Shown: positions 1-9,069, counted from the first letter of the stretch. The stretch: DNA of 40,035 nucleotides from Ruminiclostridium sp. (GCA_017472865.1 JAFUNV010000052.1:1-40035), one strand, 5' to 3'. A program made the numbers and translations. The notes: generated by a model not told the origin, from the letters alone.

Positions 1-2
1 CC

Positions 3-737
3 AGCAAGAATGTACCTTTTACAGACTTCAACGAAAAGCTGGGTATGTCCGTAAAGGGCATGAAGATTGCGCTCCCCAAGGAATTTTACAGCGACGCTGT
101 TGACGAGGGCGTAAAGAACGCAGTCATGGCGGCAGCCAAGGAATACGAAAAGATGGGTGCAGAGCTTGTTGATTGCTCTATCAGCACACTTAAATACGCA
201 GTTCCCGCTTATTATCTCATAGCTTCCGCGGAAGCTGCTTCAAACCTCTCCCGCTACGACGGCATCAAGTACGGTCTTCGCGGCGAGGGAAGAAGCTTTG
301 AGGAAATGATTCGCGACAGCCGTTCAAAGGGCTTCGGCGAGGAAGTAAAGCGCCGCATTCTTCTCGGCAACTACGCACTTTCCAGCGGATACTATGACGC
401 ATACTACCGCAAGGCGCTCGCCTTAAAGCAGGAGATTATAAAGGAATACAACGATGTATTTGAAAAGGCAGATGTTATCCTTACCCCCACAGCGCCTACG
501 GTTGCATATAAAATCGGCGCACAGGACAACGACCCGGTAAAGATGTACACTGCTGATATCTGCACAGTTACGGTAAATATCGCCGCACTCCCTGCAATCA
601 ACACCACCTGCGGTTACGACAAGAACGGAATGCCCATAGGCATGAGCCTTGTAGGCAAGCGTTTTGATGAAGCAACACTCATTCAGACAGCAGACGCATT
701 TGAAAAGACCTTCAATCCTGTCCGCTGTACATTATAA
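3..737 (+). CDS. gatA: Asp/Glu-tRNA amidotransferase subunit A, C-terminal part (partial)
   Basis: This is the C-terminal part of the amidase subunit of GatCAB, which releases ammonia from glutamine to convert Asp-tRNA(Asn) or Glu-tRNA(Gln) to the amidated form. The reading frame is open from base 3, so the gene begins upstream of the window and the Met at 45 is internal. The Ser-Ser-Lys catalytic core lies in the missing upstream part. Family-typical segments seen are the YYDAYYRKA region, the LTPTAP motif, and the C-terminal ALPAINTTCGYD and GMPIGMSLVGKRFDE stretches. It ends 18 bases before gatB, whose subunit works in the same complex, so they form one operon. Identification is firm; only the part inside the window is described. 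Confidence 0.95.
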   Translation, partial: SKNVPFTDFNEKLGMSVKGMKIALPKEFYSDAVDEGVKNAVMAAAKEYEKMGAELVDCSISTLKYAVPAYYLIASAEAASNLSRYDGIKYGLRGEGRSFEEMIRDSRSKGFGEEVKRRILLGNYALSSGYYDAYYRKALALKQEIIKEYNDVFEKADVILTPTAPTVAYKIGAQDNDPVKMYTADICTVTVNIAALPAINTTCGYDKNGMPIGMSLVGKRFDEATLIQTADAFEKTFNPVRCTL

Positions 738-755
738 GAAAGGAGAACTGTAAAG

Positions 756-2192
756 ATGGCAAGACTTTACCCTACAATAGGACTTGAAATTCACGCAGAG
801 CTCCTTACAAAATCCAAGGTTTTCTGCACCTGCTCCGCTGAGTTCGGCGGCGAGCCCAACTCCCGCTGCTGTCCCGTATGCTCGGGACTTCCCGGAACTC
901 TCCCCATACTCAACCACACAGCTGTTGAGTATATTGTAAAAGCAGGCTACACAATGAACTGCGAAATCTCACGCTTTACAAAGTGGGACAGAAAGAATTA
1001 TTTCTACCCCGACCTTCCCAAGGCTTATCAGATTTCCCAGATGCCCCGTCCCGTATGCCTTGACGGTTATGTTGACATAAAGACAAGTGAGGGCGACAAG
1101 CGTATCAGAATCAACCGTATCCACCTCGAAGAGGACGCAGGAAAGCTGGTTCATGATGATTATTCCAAGGCGAGCCTTGCGGATTACAACCGCTGCGGTA
1201 TTCCCCTTATCGAGATAGTAACCGAGCCTGATTTCCACAGTGCGGAAGAGGTTATGGCGTTTATCGAGAAAATCAGACTTCTTCTTAAATACGCAGAAGT
1301 ATGCGACTGTAAGATGGAACAGGGCTCGCTCCGTTGTGACGTAAATATTTCTCTTGCTGAGAAGGACGCTGAAAAGCTCGGTACAAGAGCCGAAATAAAG
1401 AACCTCAACTCCGTAAAGGCTATCGGACGCGCTATTGAGTATGAAATCTACCGTCAGACCGAAATTTTAGAGGCAGGCGGCGAGGTTGTACAGGAAACAC
1501 GCCGTTTCTCCGACAGCACAGGCGAGACATCGACTCTCCGTTCCAAGGAGGACGCTCACGACTACCGTTATTTCCCTGACCCTGATATTCCTCCCATTAT
1601 CTTCACCGAGGAGGAGCTTCAGGCAATCCGTGAAAGCCTTCCCGAAATGGCGGAGGACAGAAAGAACCGCTACATGAACGATTACGGTATCAAGGAAGCG
1701 GATGCCGATACACTTATCAATGATAAGGATATCTGTGATTTCTTTGAGGAAATGCTGAATGCATACAATAATCCCAAGACTGTGCTTAATTTCATGCTTG
1801 GCGAGTTTATGAGAAGAATAAATCTCGGTGAAATGAGCATGGACGACCTCAGGGTAACACCCGAGCAGGTTGCGGCTCTTATAAAGTACGGCGATACCGA
1901 TAAAATCAATAAGAATAATTACAAGAATATTTTCAAGGCAATGATTGAAACGGGCAAGACTCCCGAGGAAATCTGCGACGAGAACGACTACTGGGTAAAG
2001 GAAGATAATGATTTACTTGAAAAGGTAATCAGCGAGCTTATCGCGAACAATCCTGCACCCGTTGAGCAGTACCGCGCAGGCGAGCAGAAGGTATTCGGCT
2101 TCTTCATGGGTCAGGCAAACAAGGCGCTGAAGGGTCAGGCTACTCCCAACGCCATCAGAGAAATGCTTGAAAAGAAGCTTAAGGGCGAGTAA
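756..2192 (+). CDS. gatB: Asp/Glu-tRNA amidotransferase subunit B
   Basis: GatB binds the misacylated tRNA and activates the side-chain carboxylate for amidation with ammonia delivered from GatA. The 478-residue length is normal for the family. The N-terminus has the family signature GLEIHAELLTKSKVFC followed by paired cysteines (CTC at about residues 24-26 and CCPVC near 38-42) that form the zinc-binding cradle. The C-terminal helical YqeY-like tail is present, with MGQANKALKGQATPNAIRE near the end. The start at 756 is supported by an AAGGAG box about 11 bases upstream. It follows gatA directly. gatC is not visible here and probably lies upstream. A palindrome follows the stop codon. Confidence 0.97.
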   Translation: MARLYPTIGLEIHAELLTKSKVFCTCSAEFGGEPNSRCCPVCSGLPGTLPILNHTAVEYIVKAGYTMNCEISRFTKWDRKNYFYPDLPKAYQISQMPRPVCLDGYVDIKTSEGDKRIRINRIHLEEDAGKLVHDDYSKASLADYNRCGIPLIEIVTEPDFHSAEEVMAFIEKIRLLLKYAEVCDCKMEQGSLRCDVNISLAEKDAEKLGTRAEIKNLNSVKAIGRAIEYEIYRQTEILEAGGEVVQETRRFSDSTGETSTLRSKEDAHDYRYFPDPDIPPIIFTEEELQAIRESLPEMAEDRKNRYMNDYGIKEADADTLINDKDICDFFEEMLNAYNNPKTVLNFMLGEFMRRINLGEMSMDDLRVTPEQVAALIKYGDTDKINKNNYKNIFKAMIETGKTPEEICDENDYWVKEDNDLLEKVISELIANNPAPVEQYRAGEQKVFGFFMGQANKALKGQATPNAIREMLEKKLKGE

Positions 2193-2193
2193 T

Positions 2194-2220
2194 GCAGGGG
2201 CGGATATTATCCGCCTGCTG
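2194..2220. repeat. Palindromic element, copy 1 (GGGGCGGAT core)
   Basis: An imperfect inverted repeat starts just after the gatB stop. The GCAGG and CGGATA arms pair with TATCCGCCTGC, leaving two bulged G residues. The core GGGGCGGAT...ATCCGCC reappears at 5566-5596. There is no T-run after it, so it is a poor intrinsic terminator for plus-strand transcription. It may act as an mRNA-stabilising or repetitive extragenic palindrome. Confidence 0.55.
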
Positions 2221-2262
2221 AAACAATAAATATTCAAAACGACAAGAAAGGTAAAGACGACA

Positions 2263-4047
2263 ATGTTTCTTAAAAACAAGTATCGTGACCATACAACCGC
2301 TATGATTTCCGAGCAGAACATAGACGAGGTTGTACGTATTTCAGGCTGGGTTGAAAACATCCGTGACCACGGCGGTATTAAGTTTATCGACCTGCGCGAC
2401 CACTACGGAATTATCCAGGTAACCTTCCAGAACAATGAAGCGCTTCTTGAAGGCGTAAACAAGGAATGTGCAGTTTCCATCGAAGGTAAGATTATCAAGC
2501 GTGACGAAAGCACCTTCAATGACAAGATTGCCACAGGTACAGTTGAGCTTGAGGCCCAGACCCTTGACATTCTCGGCAAGGTTTCCGTTCAGCTTCCCTT
2601 TGAAGTTCCTTCTTCCAAGGAAAGCGGCGAGGATATCCGTCTCCGTTACCGCTTCCTCGACATGAGAAACAAGAAGGTTCACGATAATATCGTGTTCCGT
2701 TCCCAGGTTATGTCCTATATGCGTGAGCAGATGACCGAAATGGGATTTTTAGAGCTTCAGACTCCTATTCTTTCCACTTCTTCTCCCGAGGGCGCACGTG
2801 ACTATCTTATCCCCAGCAGAAAGCATCACGGTAAGTTCTATGCGCTTCCTCAGGCTCCTCAGATTTTCAAGCAGTTATACATGGTTTCAGGCTTTGACAA
2901 GTATTTCCAGCTTGCACCCTGCTTCCGTGACGAGGACGCAAGAGCTGACAGAACCCCCGGCGAGTTCTACCAGCTTGACATGGAAATGTCCTTTGCAACA
3001 CAGGAAGACGTTTTCGCAGCAGGTGAAAAGGTTTTCGCAGCTGTTCTTGAAAAGTTCGGGAAGAAGGAATATACTCATGCTCCTTTCCCCAGAATTACTT
3101 TTGAAGAGGCTATGCTGAAGTACGGCTCTGACAAGCCCGACCTCAGAAACCCCTTATTTATCGTTGATGTTTCCGATTTATTCGTAGACAGCGAGTTCAA
3201 GCCCTTTGCAAACAAGACTGTACGTGCTATCCGCGTACCTCAGATGGCTGAAAAGTCCAAGTCCTTCTTCAAGAGCATGGAAGAATATGCTCTTTCTATC
3301 GGCATGAAGGGTCTCGGCTACTTCAAGGTTGAAGCAGACATGAGCTTTAACGGACCTATCGACAAGTTCTTACGTGAAGGCGACCGCGAGGAGCTTATCA
3401 GCCGCTGTGCGCTTGAATCAGGCGATGTACTCTACTTTATTGCAGATAACAAGAAGAATGCAGAAAAGTTTGCAGGTCAGATAAGAACCGAGGTTGCAAA
3501 CCGCATGGGTCTTATTGACGAAAGCCGCTTTGAAATCTGCTGGATTGTTGATTTCCCCATGTATGAGGAAGATGAAGAAACAGGCAAGCCTATCTTCACA
3601 CACAACCCCTTCTCCATGCCTCAGGGCGAGCTTGAAGCGCTCAACACAAAGAACCCCTGCGATGTTCTTGCATGGCAGTACGACGTTGTCTGCAACGGTG
3701 TTGAATTAGCTTCCGGTGCTGTAAGAAATCACGATATCGACGTTATGGTAAAGGCTTTTGATATCGCAGGCTACACTGAAGAAGACGTTGCCGCAAAGTT
3801 CGGCGCACTTTACAGTGCATTCAAGTACGGCGCACCGCCTCACGCAGGTATGGCGTTCGGTATTGACCGTATGATTATGCTTCTCCTTGACGAAGAAAGC
3901 ATCAGAGAGGTTATTGCGTTCCCGCTCAACTCCAACGCACAGGATTTACTCTTAGGCGCACCTACCGAAGTAACCGAGCAGCAGCTCAGAGAGGTTCATA
4001 TTAAGGTAAGACAGCGTCCTCAGGACCTTAAAAATCAGCAGAACTGA
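2263..4047 (+). CDS. aspS: Aspartyl-tRNA synthetase (probably non-discriminating)
   Basis: Class II aminoacyl-tRNA synthetase that charges tRNA(Asp) with aspartate. At 594 residues it has the long bacterial form with the GAD insertion. The N-terminal OB-fold anticodon-binding domain includes ISGWVENIRDHGG. Motif 2 is FRDEDARADRTPGEF with the flipping-loop acid residues, and motif 3 is near the C-terminus (GMAFGIDRMIMLL). The residue after RD in the anticodon domain is His, as reported for non-discriminating enzymes, where Escherichia coli has Leu (RDLGS). Together with the upstream gatAB genes this suggests that it also makes Asp-tRNA(Asn) for GatCAB. An AGAAAGG box precedes the ATG. No T-box is visible in the 70-base gap from gatB. 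Confidence 0.96.
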   Translation: MFLKNKYRDHTTAMISEQNIDEVVRISGWVENIRDHGGIKFIDLRDHYGIIQVTFQNNEALLEGVNKECAVSIEGKIIKRDESTFNDKIATGTVELEAQTLDILGKVSVQLPFEVPSSKESGEDIRLRYRFLDMRNKKVHDNIVFRSQVMSYMREQMTEMGFLELQTPILSTSSPEGARDYLIPSRKHHGKFYALPQAPQIFKQLYMVSGFDKYFQLAPCFRDEDARADRTPGEFYQLDMEMSFATQEDVFAAGEKVFAAVLEKFGKKEYTHAPFPRITFEEAMLKYGSDKPDLRNPLFIVDVSDLFVDSEFKPFANKTVRAIRVPQMAEKSKSFFKSMEEYALSIGMKGLGYFKVEADMSFNGPIDKFLREGDREELISRCALESGDVLYFIADNKKNAEKFAGQIRTEVANRMGLIDESRFEICWIVDFPMYEEDEETGKPIFTHNPFSMPQGELEALNTKNPCDVLAWQYDVVCNGVELASGAVRNHDIDVMVKAFDIAGYTEEDVAAKFGALYSAFKYGAPPHAGMAFGIDRMIMLLLDEESIREVIAFPLNSNAQDLLLGAPTEVTEQQLREVHIKVRQRPQDLKNQQN

Positions 4048-4077
4048 TAAAAACAAAACAAAAGAAAGGATATTACC

Positions 4078-4440
4078 ATGGACTTAATCACTCTTTTAGC
4101 AGCTACCGCGGATGACGCTTCCGTAGCTCAGGCAGGAACATGGCAGCAGATGCTTGTTACCTTTATCCCCCTTGTTCTTATGCTTGTTGTTTTCTATTTT
4201 CTTCTTATCCGCCCCGAAAAGAAGCGTGCGGCGAAAATGAAGGAAATGCTGGATAATTTACAGGTAGCTGACGAGGTTATCACAACAGGCGGTATTATCG
4301 GTCGTGTTTTAAAGGTTACCGAAGATACCGTGCTTCTCGAAACAGGCAGCGACAGAACAAGAATCCGTATTCTCCGTTCTTCTATTGCGGAGAACAGAAC
4401 TGTTCACGAAAACGTTGAAACCGTTACAATCAAGAAGTAA
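4078..4440 (+). CDS. yajC: Preprotein translocase subunit YajC
   Basis: YajC is the small single-span membrane protein that associates with SecDF and YidC at the Sec translocon. The 120-residue protein has an N-terminal hydrophobic helix (about residues 25-44) followed by the family hallmark FLLIRPEKKRAAKMKEML. The YajC core continues with ADEVITTGGIIGRV, then a beta-rich cytoplasmic part ending in TVTIKK. Length is typical. It lies 30 bases after aspS and is closed by a strong terminator at 4457-4490, so it is the last gene of the gat-aspS run. secD and secF are not adjacent here. Confidence 0.93.
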   Translation: MDLITLLAATADDASVAQAGTWQQMLVTFIPLVLMLVVFYFLLIRPEKKRAAKMKEMLDNLQVADEVITTGGIIGRVLKVTEDTVLLETGSDRTRIRILRSSIAENRTVHENVETVTIKK

Positions 4441-4456
4441 AAAATTGTAAAACAAG

Positions 4457-4490
4457 GACGGAACTGCACAATCTGCGGTTCCGTCTTTTT
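4457..4490 (+). terminator. Intrinsic terminator after yajC
   Basis: An 8-bp stem (GACGGAAC at 4457-4464 with GTTCCGTC at 4478-4485) is extended by inner GCA/TGC pairs and followed by a run of five T. It closes the gat-aspS-yajC transcript. Confidence 0.88.
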
Positions 4491-4534
4491 ATTATGAAAT
4501 AAATACGCATAATTTTTTTGATTTATAGCAGAAT

Positions 4535-4560
4535 AAATAAAGCAGACACCTGCTTTATTT
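4535..4560 (+). other. Perfect hairpin in the pdaA leader
   Basis: A perfect 11-bp stem (4535-4545 with 4550-4560) with a four-base ACAC loop ends 21 bases before the pdaA start and just upstream of its GAAAGGAAA ribosome binding site. It is AT-rich and ends in a short T-rich stretch, so it could be a weak terminator or a leader structure affecting pdaA expression. Only the structure itself is seen; the role is not. Confidence 0.45.
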
Positions 4561-4581
4561 TAACATTGAAAGGAAATTGCT

Positions 4582-5562
4582 ATGAAAATCAGAAAAATTC
4601 TCTGCGCGCTTACGGCAGCGGTTATGATTTGCTCTGTTTCTTCCTGCGGCTGTGCCGCAGACGTACCCTCGGACAGCGGCGACGCAACCACTACAACCAC
4701 AGTTACTACCACCAGAAGAACAGAGGAGACTACCACAAACGCCGACACCTCGGTTATGGGTACCGAGGACGAGGTTACTGACGATGGCGTAGTTACAGAA
4801 CGTCCCGTAACCACCGATAATTCCGACAAGACAGAAGAAAGCGAACAGACAGACGAGGCGGCATACGCCTCGTCTTACATTAACATCACGAAAATCGGCT
4901 GGGGGCTGGGCAAGGACAGAAATGACAAGAATCAGCCCATTGACGCGGTTAATGCCGCAGAGAAATATAAGCCCTGCAACGTGCTTTTTCTCGCTCCTGA
5001 CGGTAAAATCTGCCTTACCTTTGACGAGGGTTACGAAAACGGTTATACTGCACAAATTCTTGATATTTTAAAGGAAAAGAACGTGAAGGCGGTGTTTTTC
5101 GTAACCTATGATTACTGCAAAAGCAGTCCTGAGCTGGTGCAGAGAATGATAGACGAGGGGCATACCGTGGGGAATCATTCCTACACCCACCCGTCCTTTC
5201 CCGACTGCTCCGACAGCCAGGTTATTGATGAAATCATGACGCTTCATGATTACGTTGCGGAGAAATTCGGCTATAAGATGACTCTTTTCCGTTTTCCTAA
5301 GGGTGAATTTTCGGAGAAGTGCCTTGATACGGTGAAAAGTTTAGGTTACAGCTCTGTTTTCTGGTCTTTTGCCTACAACGACTGGGACACAGCCGCCCAG
5401 CCTGACAAGGCTGAGGCTCTTGAAAAAATAAAAAGCTCCACCCACAGCGGAATTTACCTCCTTCATGCAGTTTCAGAAACAAACACTGCCATTCTCGGCG
5501 AGGTTATAGACTACTGGAAAGCTGAAGGGTATACCGTAGGCGGCGGAGAGGTGCTGGCGTAA
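4582..5562 (+). CDS. pdaA: PdaA-type polysaccharide deacetylase lipoprotein
   Basis: Likely peptidoglycan N-acetylmuramic acid deacetylase, the kind that starts muramic delta-lactam formation in spore cortex. The first 22 residues form a lipoprotein-like signal with a cysteine at 22. A Thr-rich, acidic linker spans about residues 35-95. The NodB-like domain follows: IGWGLGKD near 105, TFDEG at 146-150 (metal-binding Asp), the metal-binding NHSYTH with H199 and H203, RFPKGEFS from 237, and LLHAVS near the C-terminus. The overall pattern matches PdaA more closely than general chitin deacetylases. It sits alone between a terminator and a palindrome. Substrate is inferred from family resemblance, and sporulation itself is not demonstrated here. 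Confidence 0.85.
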   Translation: MKIRKILCALTAAVMICSVSSCGCAADVPSDSGDATTTTTVTTTRRTEETTTNADTSVMGTEDEVTDDGVVTERPVTTDNSDKTEESEQTDEAAYASSYINITKIGWGLGKDRNDKNQPIDAVNAAEKYKPCNVLFLAPDGKICLTFDEGYENGYTAQILDILKEKNVKAVFFVTYDYCKSSPELVQRMIDEGHTVGNHSYTHPSFPDCSDSQVIDEIMTLHDYVAEKFGYKMTLFRFPKGEFSEKCLDTVKSLGYSSVFWSFAYNDWDTAAQPDKAEALEKIKSSTHSGIYLLHAVSETNTAILGEVIDYWKAEGYTVGGGEVLA

Positions 5563-5565
5563 AAG

Positions 5566-5596
5566 TATGTGGGGCGGATTTTATCCGCCCCACATA
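5566..5596. terminator. Bidirectional palindrome between convergent genes (copy 2 of GGGGCGGAT element)
   Basis: A perfect 14-bp stem (5566-5579 with 5583-5596) has a three-base TTT loop between the convergent pdaA and the minus-strand lipoprotein gene, and the latter's stop codon begins in the loop. T-runs are short on both sides, with TTTT on the minus side. The core matches the palindrome at 2194-2220, so it may be a mobile or repetitive element used as a shared terminator. Confidence 0.65.
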
Positions 5597-6888
5597 TTTC
5601 TGCTGTAATATGAAATTGCCTGAATATCCTCTTCGGTGATGATACCTGTGTTGTACGCCTCCTGAAGGTCGATGAAACCGCCGTCCTTATGTACCGTTAT
5701 ATGATAACAGCCGCTGCCCTTGGCTATACAGTAGCCGAGGATAAAAATATGGGTCATATCAGATGTTGCGGCGGCATTTGTCTCATACATTATAACCGTC
5801 TCACAGCCGTTATATGTGCCGAAATATTTTTCCACATAAACGTCGTCGGGGCTTTCTGAGCCGATAAACTCTGCATAATCAGCCTTCAATATCTGCTCCG
5901 CTTCTGCAGTAAGCGGCGTCATAGGCGCAGGTACAGGCACGGGCTTTTCAATAGCGTAGGAATCGTGTATAAATTCCCCGGTCAGAAGCCGCAGCTCCTC
6001 ACGTGTGAGGTTGTTGGTAATGTACGCCTCCTCTATTGTCATAAAGCCGCAGTCGGTATGGAGCAGAAGCTCGCAGCCTTCTATCACCTGAAAGTCAAAG
6101 CCGTCAACTTCATGTATGGTGAAGCGCTCGCTGAGGGTGATATCACAGGTCGCCATCATAACCGCCGCATTTCCGCCGAACATTCCGCAGTAGCTGAAAA
6201 CGTAAACGTCCTCAGGGGTGTACTGCTTTTTCTCATTGCTGATATACTCGGCGTAATCCTCGCGTATCGTCTTTTCCGTCTGCATATTAAGCAGCTTATA
6301 ACGGGGATTATAGGCGTTACGGTAGCTGTAACCGCTTTTCACGTTATTGGCGGTAAGGTAACGGGTTATAACCTCGTGGTTGTTTTCGGGAGCATTTATT
6401 TCCAGATAGGGTATCTCATCACCGTAACGGGGCAGCACAATAGTGACACTGCTTATTCCGTACTGTTTTGCACCCTTTTCCAGCAGGGCAAGAGCGGCAC
6501 GGCTGTTGTCCCAGAGGGCGGAAAGAGCTTCGTCAAGACTTCCGCACCGGGGATTTGCGGCAGCCTCAGTGCTGTCGAAAACCTCGCGGAAGGTAAGAAA
6601 GTCTTTGTCTTCAACTGCTTCTGCCTCGGTGGTTGTAATAATTCCTTCCGTGGTTTCGGTGACAATAGTTGTTGCCTTCGCGGTTTTGGGGGTTGTTGAT
6701 GCGGTTGTGGTTGCTTTTTCGGTTATTCCTGCGTCAAAACGGGAGATATCGTTTTTTGCGGCAGCTTTTTCAGCCTGGGTTGTTGTTTCCGAAAAAGCAG
6801 TTGTGGCCGTAACTGCTTCGGGAGCATTGCCACAGGCGGAGGTGCAGACCGCAAGGGTGAGAAAAAGCGCTGAAAATCTCTTTTTCAT
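5581..6888 (-). CDS. Putative lipoprotein with tandem duplicated C-terminal domain, unknown function
   Basis: I do not recognise a named family. The 435-residue protein starts with a signal peptide ending TSAC (Cys19), as in lipoproteins, followed by a Thr/Ala-rich linker to about residue 90. Two clearly related segments make up the C-terminal half: residues about 206-302 and 332-428. Both contain DYAE(Y/F)I, then a D(D/E)VYV strand, a G.(Y/F).G turn, a GC.. segment, a .DGGF/DCGF(I/M) turn and an EAY..N(N/G).(I/L)T(E/R)E(E/D) ending. It is probably anchored on the outer face of the membrane. The start has an AGAAAGG box. It lies only 15 bases downstream of the SLH/YcdB-like gene, so they are probably co-transcribed. 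Confidence 0.75.
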   Translation of the reverse strand: MKKRFSALFLTLAVCTSACGNAPEAVTATTAFSETTTQAEKAAAKNDISRFDAGITEKATTTASTTPKTAKATTIVTETTEGIITTTEAEAVEDKDFLTFREVFDSTEAAANPRCGSLDEALSALWDNSRAALALLEKGAKQYGISSVTIVLPRYGDEIPYLEINAPENNHEVITRYLTANNVKSGYSYRNAYNPRYKLLNMQTEKTIREDYAEYISNEKKQYTPEDVYVFSYCGMFGGNAAVMMATCDITLSERFTIHEVDGFDFQVIEGCELLLHTDCGFMTIEEAYITNNLTREELRLLTGEFIHDSYAIEKPVPVPAPMTPLTAEAEQILKADYAEFIGSESPDDVYVEKYFGTYNGCETVIMYETNAAATSDMTHIFILGYCIAKGSGCYHITVHKDGGFIDLQEAYNTGIITEEDIQAISYYSRNMWGG

Positions 6889-6903
6889 AAAAAGCCTTTC
6901 TGC

Positions 6904-9027
6904 TTACGCAAGGATATTATAGATAAGGCGCAAAGCCTGACCTCTTGTTACCTTCTTTGAGGGGCAGAATTTACCTGCTTCGGCTTCCTTCATGACGCCC
7001 TTTGCCACAGCAACAGCAATATATCCCACATATTTATTATTGTCCTTTACGTCGGAGAAGGGTGATTTGAAAACACCTGCAAGCTCTGCACATTCCTCGG
7101 AAAGGATATCGGAGGTGAGGATTTTCGCGGCAAACTGACGGGTCAGCACCTTGTCGCCGCCTGTACGGTTGTAGTAGTAACAGCCTATGCGGCTTGCGAG
7201 GTTGGAAAATTCCTCTCTTGTAATGTATTCGTCCTCATTGAGTCTGCCGTTTTCGTCCATGAGAGTAATGTTGTAAACAGCCAGCTTTTCGGCTATTTTA
7301 CGGTACTTGCTTCCTTCGAGGTCGGTGTAGCCGCCCTTTGTCTGTTTTATAACCTCGGTGCCGTTATAATTTGTAAGCTTTCCGCTGAATGCGTCAATAT
7401 ACATATCACGGTCGGCATTATATACCATAGCGGTGTAAACCTTGTTTTCCTTGATGGCAAGGCGGTGCTGGAGGGAATAATCCACCTGCTCGAAATACTT
7501 GCCGAAGGCTTCTTCCTCTGTAAGGATGTTTTCGGGGGCAGGGTAATCAATACCCATGTAATTCATATTATAGGAAGTGATTTTACCCTCACGGTCGATA
7601 TCTATCATAAGACTTTCGCTTGTACAGGGGATATCATAAGCGTAGCGGTAGGAGAAAAGGTCAGCTCCTGTCACCTTTGCACCCTTGTAAGGAGTTCCGT
7701 CCTTATTTGTTCTTGAATAGCTTATGCCGATATCGTCGGTTTTAAATTCATCGGCCTTGTCGCCTGCAAGGGTATCAGCGTATTTTTTCAGAAGCTTCTT
7801 TGCTGAAGCGGCGGTGATTTTATATTCGTCATAAGTACCGCCCCATGAGTAGAAGTTCATAATTTCGCCGTTTTCGGCATTGATATAAAAGCTGCCTGAA
7901 ATTGTGACATCCTTTTCCTTTTCAACGGTTTCGCCTGTTATTTTATCTTCAGCGACATAATAAACAGTGTCTTTTGAAGCAAAATCAACATCCATCATGT
8001 AGCATTCAAGGTCTTCGTTGTAGCGGGTGTAGGAAGAGGAAACCGCGGGGTTGTCGCCCATGTGGAAAATATCCATCTCCACGAGCTTTGCAAGTGCGTC
8101 CTCGGCGCGGATAAGAGTGCCTTCCTTTTCCAGCTTTTCAAGCTCCTTGTCGGTGAAGTTTACACCACCGTTAACGGTAGCGCCAGCTTCCATATCTGCA
8201 TCTTCCTCAACCGTTACGTCATCATCGCTGTCGCCGTAGTAGTTGAAATAGCTGCCCTCGAAGGTGGTAAGCTCGCCTGTCAGCGCGTCAACGTCTGTGA
8301 AATCCGTCTGACGATAGACAAGATGGGGAGTAGTTTCATCGGCTTCCCAGTCATAGCTGGTTGTATATACAAGCTCAAGGGGGATTTTTTCGGAGAAGCT
8401 TGCAACAGCCTCGCTTTCGGAGATTGCCTTATCCTTTGCAGGGAAGCCTGCGCCCAGTACCCAGTCAAGACCGTAGCTGATAAGCTCGCCTGTATCCTTA
8501 TTAATAGCAATTGAACCCGACTGACCCTTTACGGGGACGCCTTCGCTTACACGGTTAATGGTAGCTCTCGCGGTTTCGGAGCTTACGGAGATAAAAAGGC
8601 TGTCCTCGTCGATTTCGATATTCTTGCTGACCGTAGGGTTAAGGGTATCGAGCCATTCTCTCATTTTTCCGAGAATTTCCTCGGGAGAAAGCTTGCTGAA
8701 GGAATAGCCCCTGCTTACGTCATCAGGACCCCAGCCGTAGCGTTCATACTGTGTAATGACCTTTCCGCGGATTGTAGTGTTGATACATTCATAGTTTTCG
8801 CTCTTGGTCTGGTCGGTTTCCCAGGTGAAGCTGTAACTGTTTTTACCGTATACGATATTCTTGCTGTAATTGAACTCTGAAAGCTCCTCGGGGATTTCTA
8901 TACGTTCTTTCACGTATGTAAGGGCAGTTTTCATTGCTTCGTCCAGCTCAGCAAAGGACACAACAGCACTCTGCGTTGCAAACAGCGACATAGCCAGCGC
9001 TGCGGAAAGGGTTTTCTTGAATTTCAT
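6904..9027 (-). CDS. Secreted YcdB/YcdC-like (PepSY-type) protein with C-terminal SLH repeats
   Basis: A 707-residue exported protein. It has an N-terminal signal peptide (about residues 1-27, ending around SFAELDEA) and two YcdB/YcdC or PepSY-like alpha-beta modules, seen through repeats of INKDTGELISYG, INAENGEIMNFYSWG and IDREGKITSYNMNY. The C-terminal ~130 residues look like SLH modules: YITREEFSNLASRIG, then LTRQFAAKILTSDIL, then SPFSDVKDNNKYVGYI with VTRGQALRLIYNIL. SLH modules usually bind secondary cell-wall polymers, so it is probably held at the surface. No protease motif is evident; a protease-inhibitory or folding role is one guess from PepSY-type proteins. It has a strong AAGGAGG site and a structured leader upstream. 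Confidence 0.8.
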   Translation of the reverse strand: MKFKKTLSAALAMSLFATQSAVVSFAELDEAMKTALTYVKERIEIPEELSEFNYSKNIVYGKNSYSFTWETDQTKSENYECINTTIRGKVITQYERYGWGPDDVSRGYSFSKLSPEEILGKMREWLDTLNPTVSKNIEIDEDSLFISVSSETARATINRVSEGVPVKGQSGSIAINKDTGELISYGLDWVLGAGFPAKDKAISESEAVASFSEKIPLELVYTTSYDWEADETTPHLVYRQTDFTDVDALTGELTTFEGSYFNYYGDSDDDVTVEEDADMEAGATVNGGVNFTDKELEKLEKEGTLIRAEDALAKLVEMDIFHMGDNPAVSSSYTRYNEDLECYMMDVDFASKDTVYYVAEDKITGETVEKEKDVTISGSFYINAENGEIMNFYSWGGTYDEYKITAASAKKLLKKYADTLAGDKADEFKTDDIGISYSRTNKDGTPYKGAKVTGADLFSYRYAYDIPCTSESLMIDIDREGKITSYNMNYMGIDYPAPENILTEEEAFGKYFEQVDYSLQHRLAIKENKVYTAMVYNADRDMYIDAFSGKLTNYNGTEVIKQTKGGYTDLEGSKYRKIAEKLAVYNITLMDENGRLNEDEYITREEFSNLASRIGCYYYNRTGGDKVLTRQFAAKILTSDILSEECAELAGVFKSPFSDVKDNNKYVGYIAVAVAKGVMKEAEAGKFCPSKKVTRGQALRLIYNILA

Positions 9028-9069
9028 CGTAAAATCCTCCTTATATGTAAAATTTCAGTTTCAGGATGG

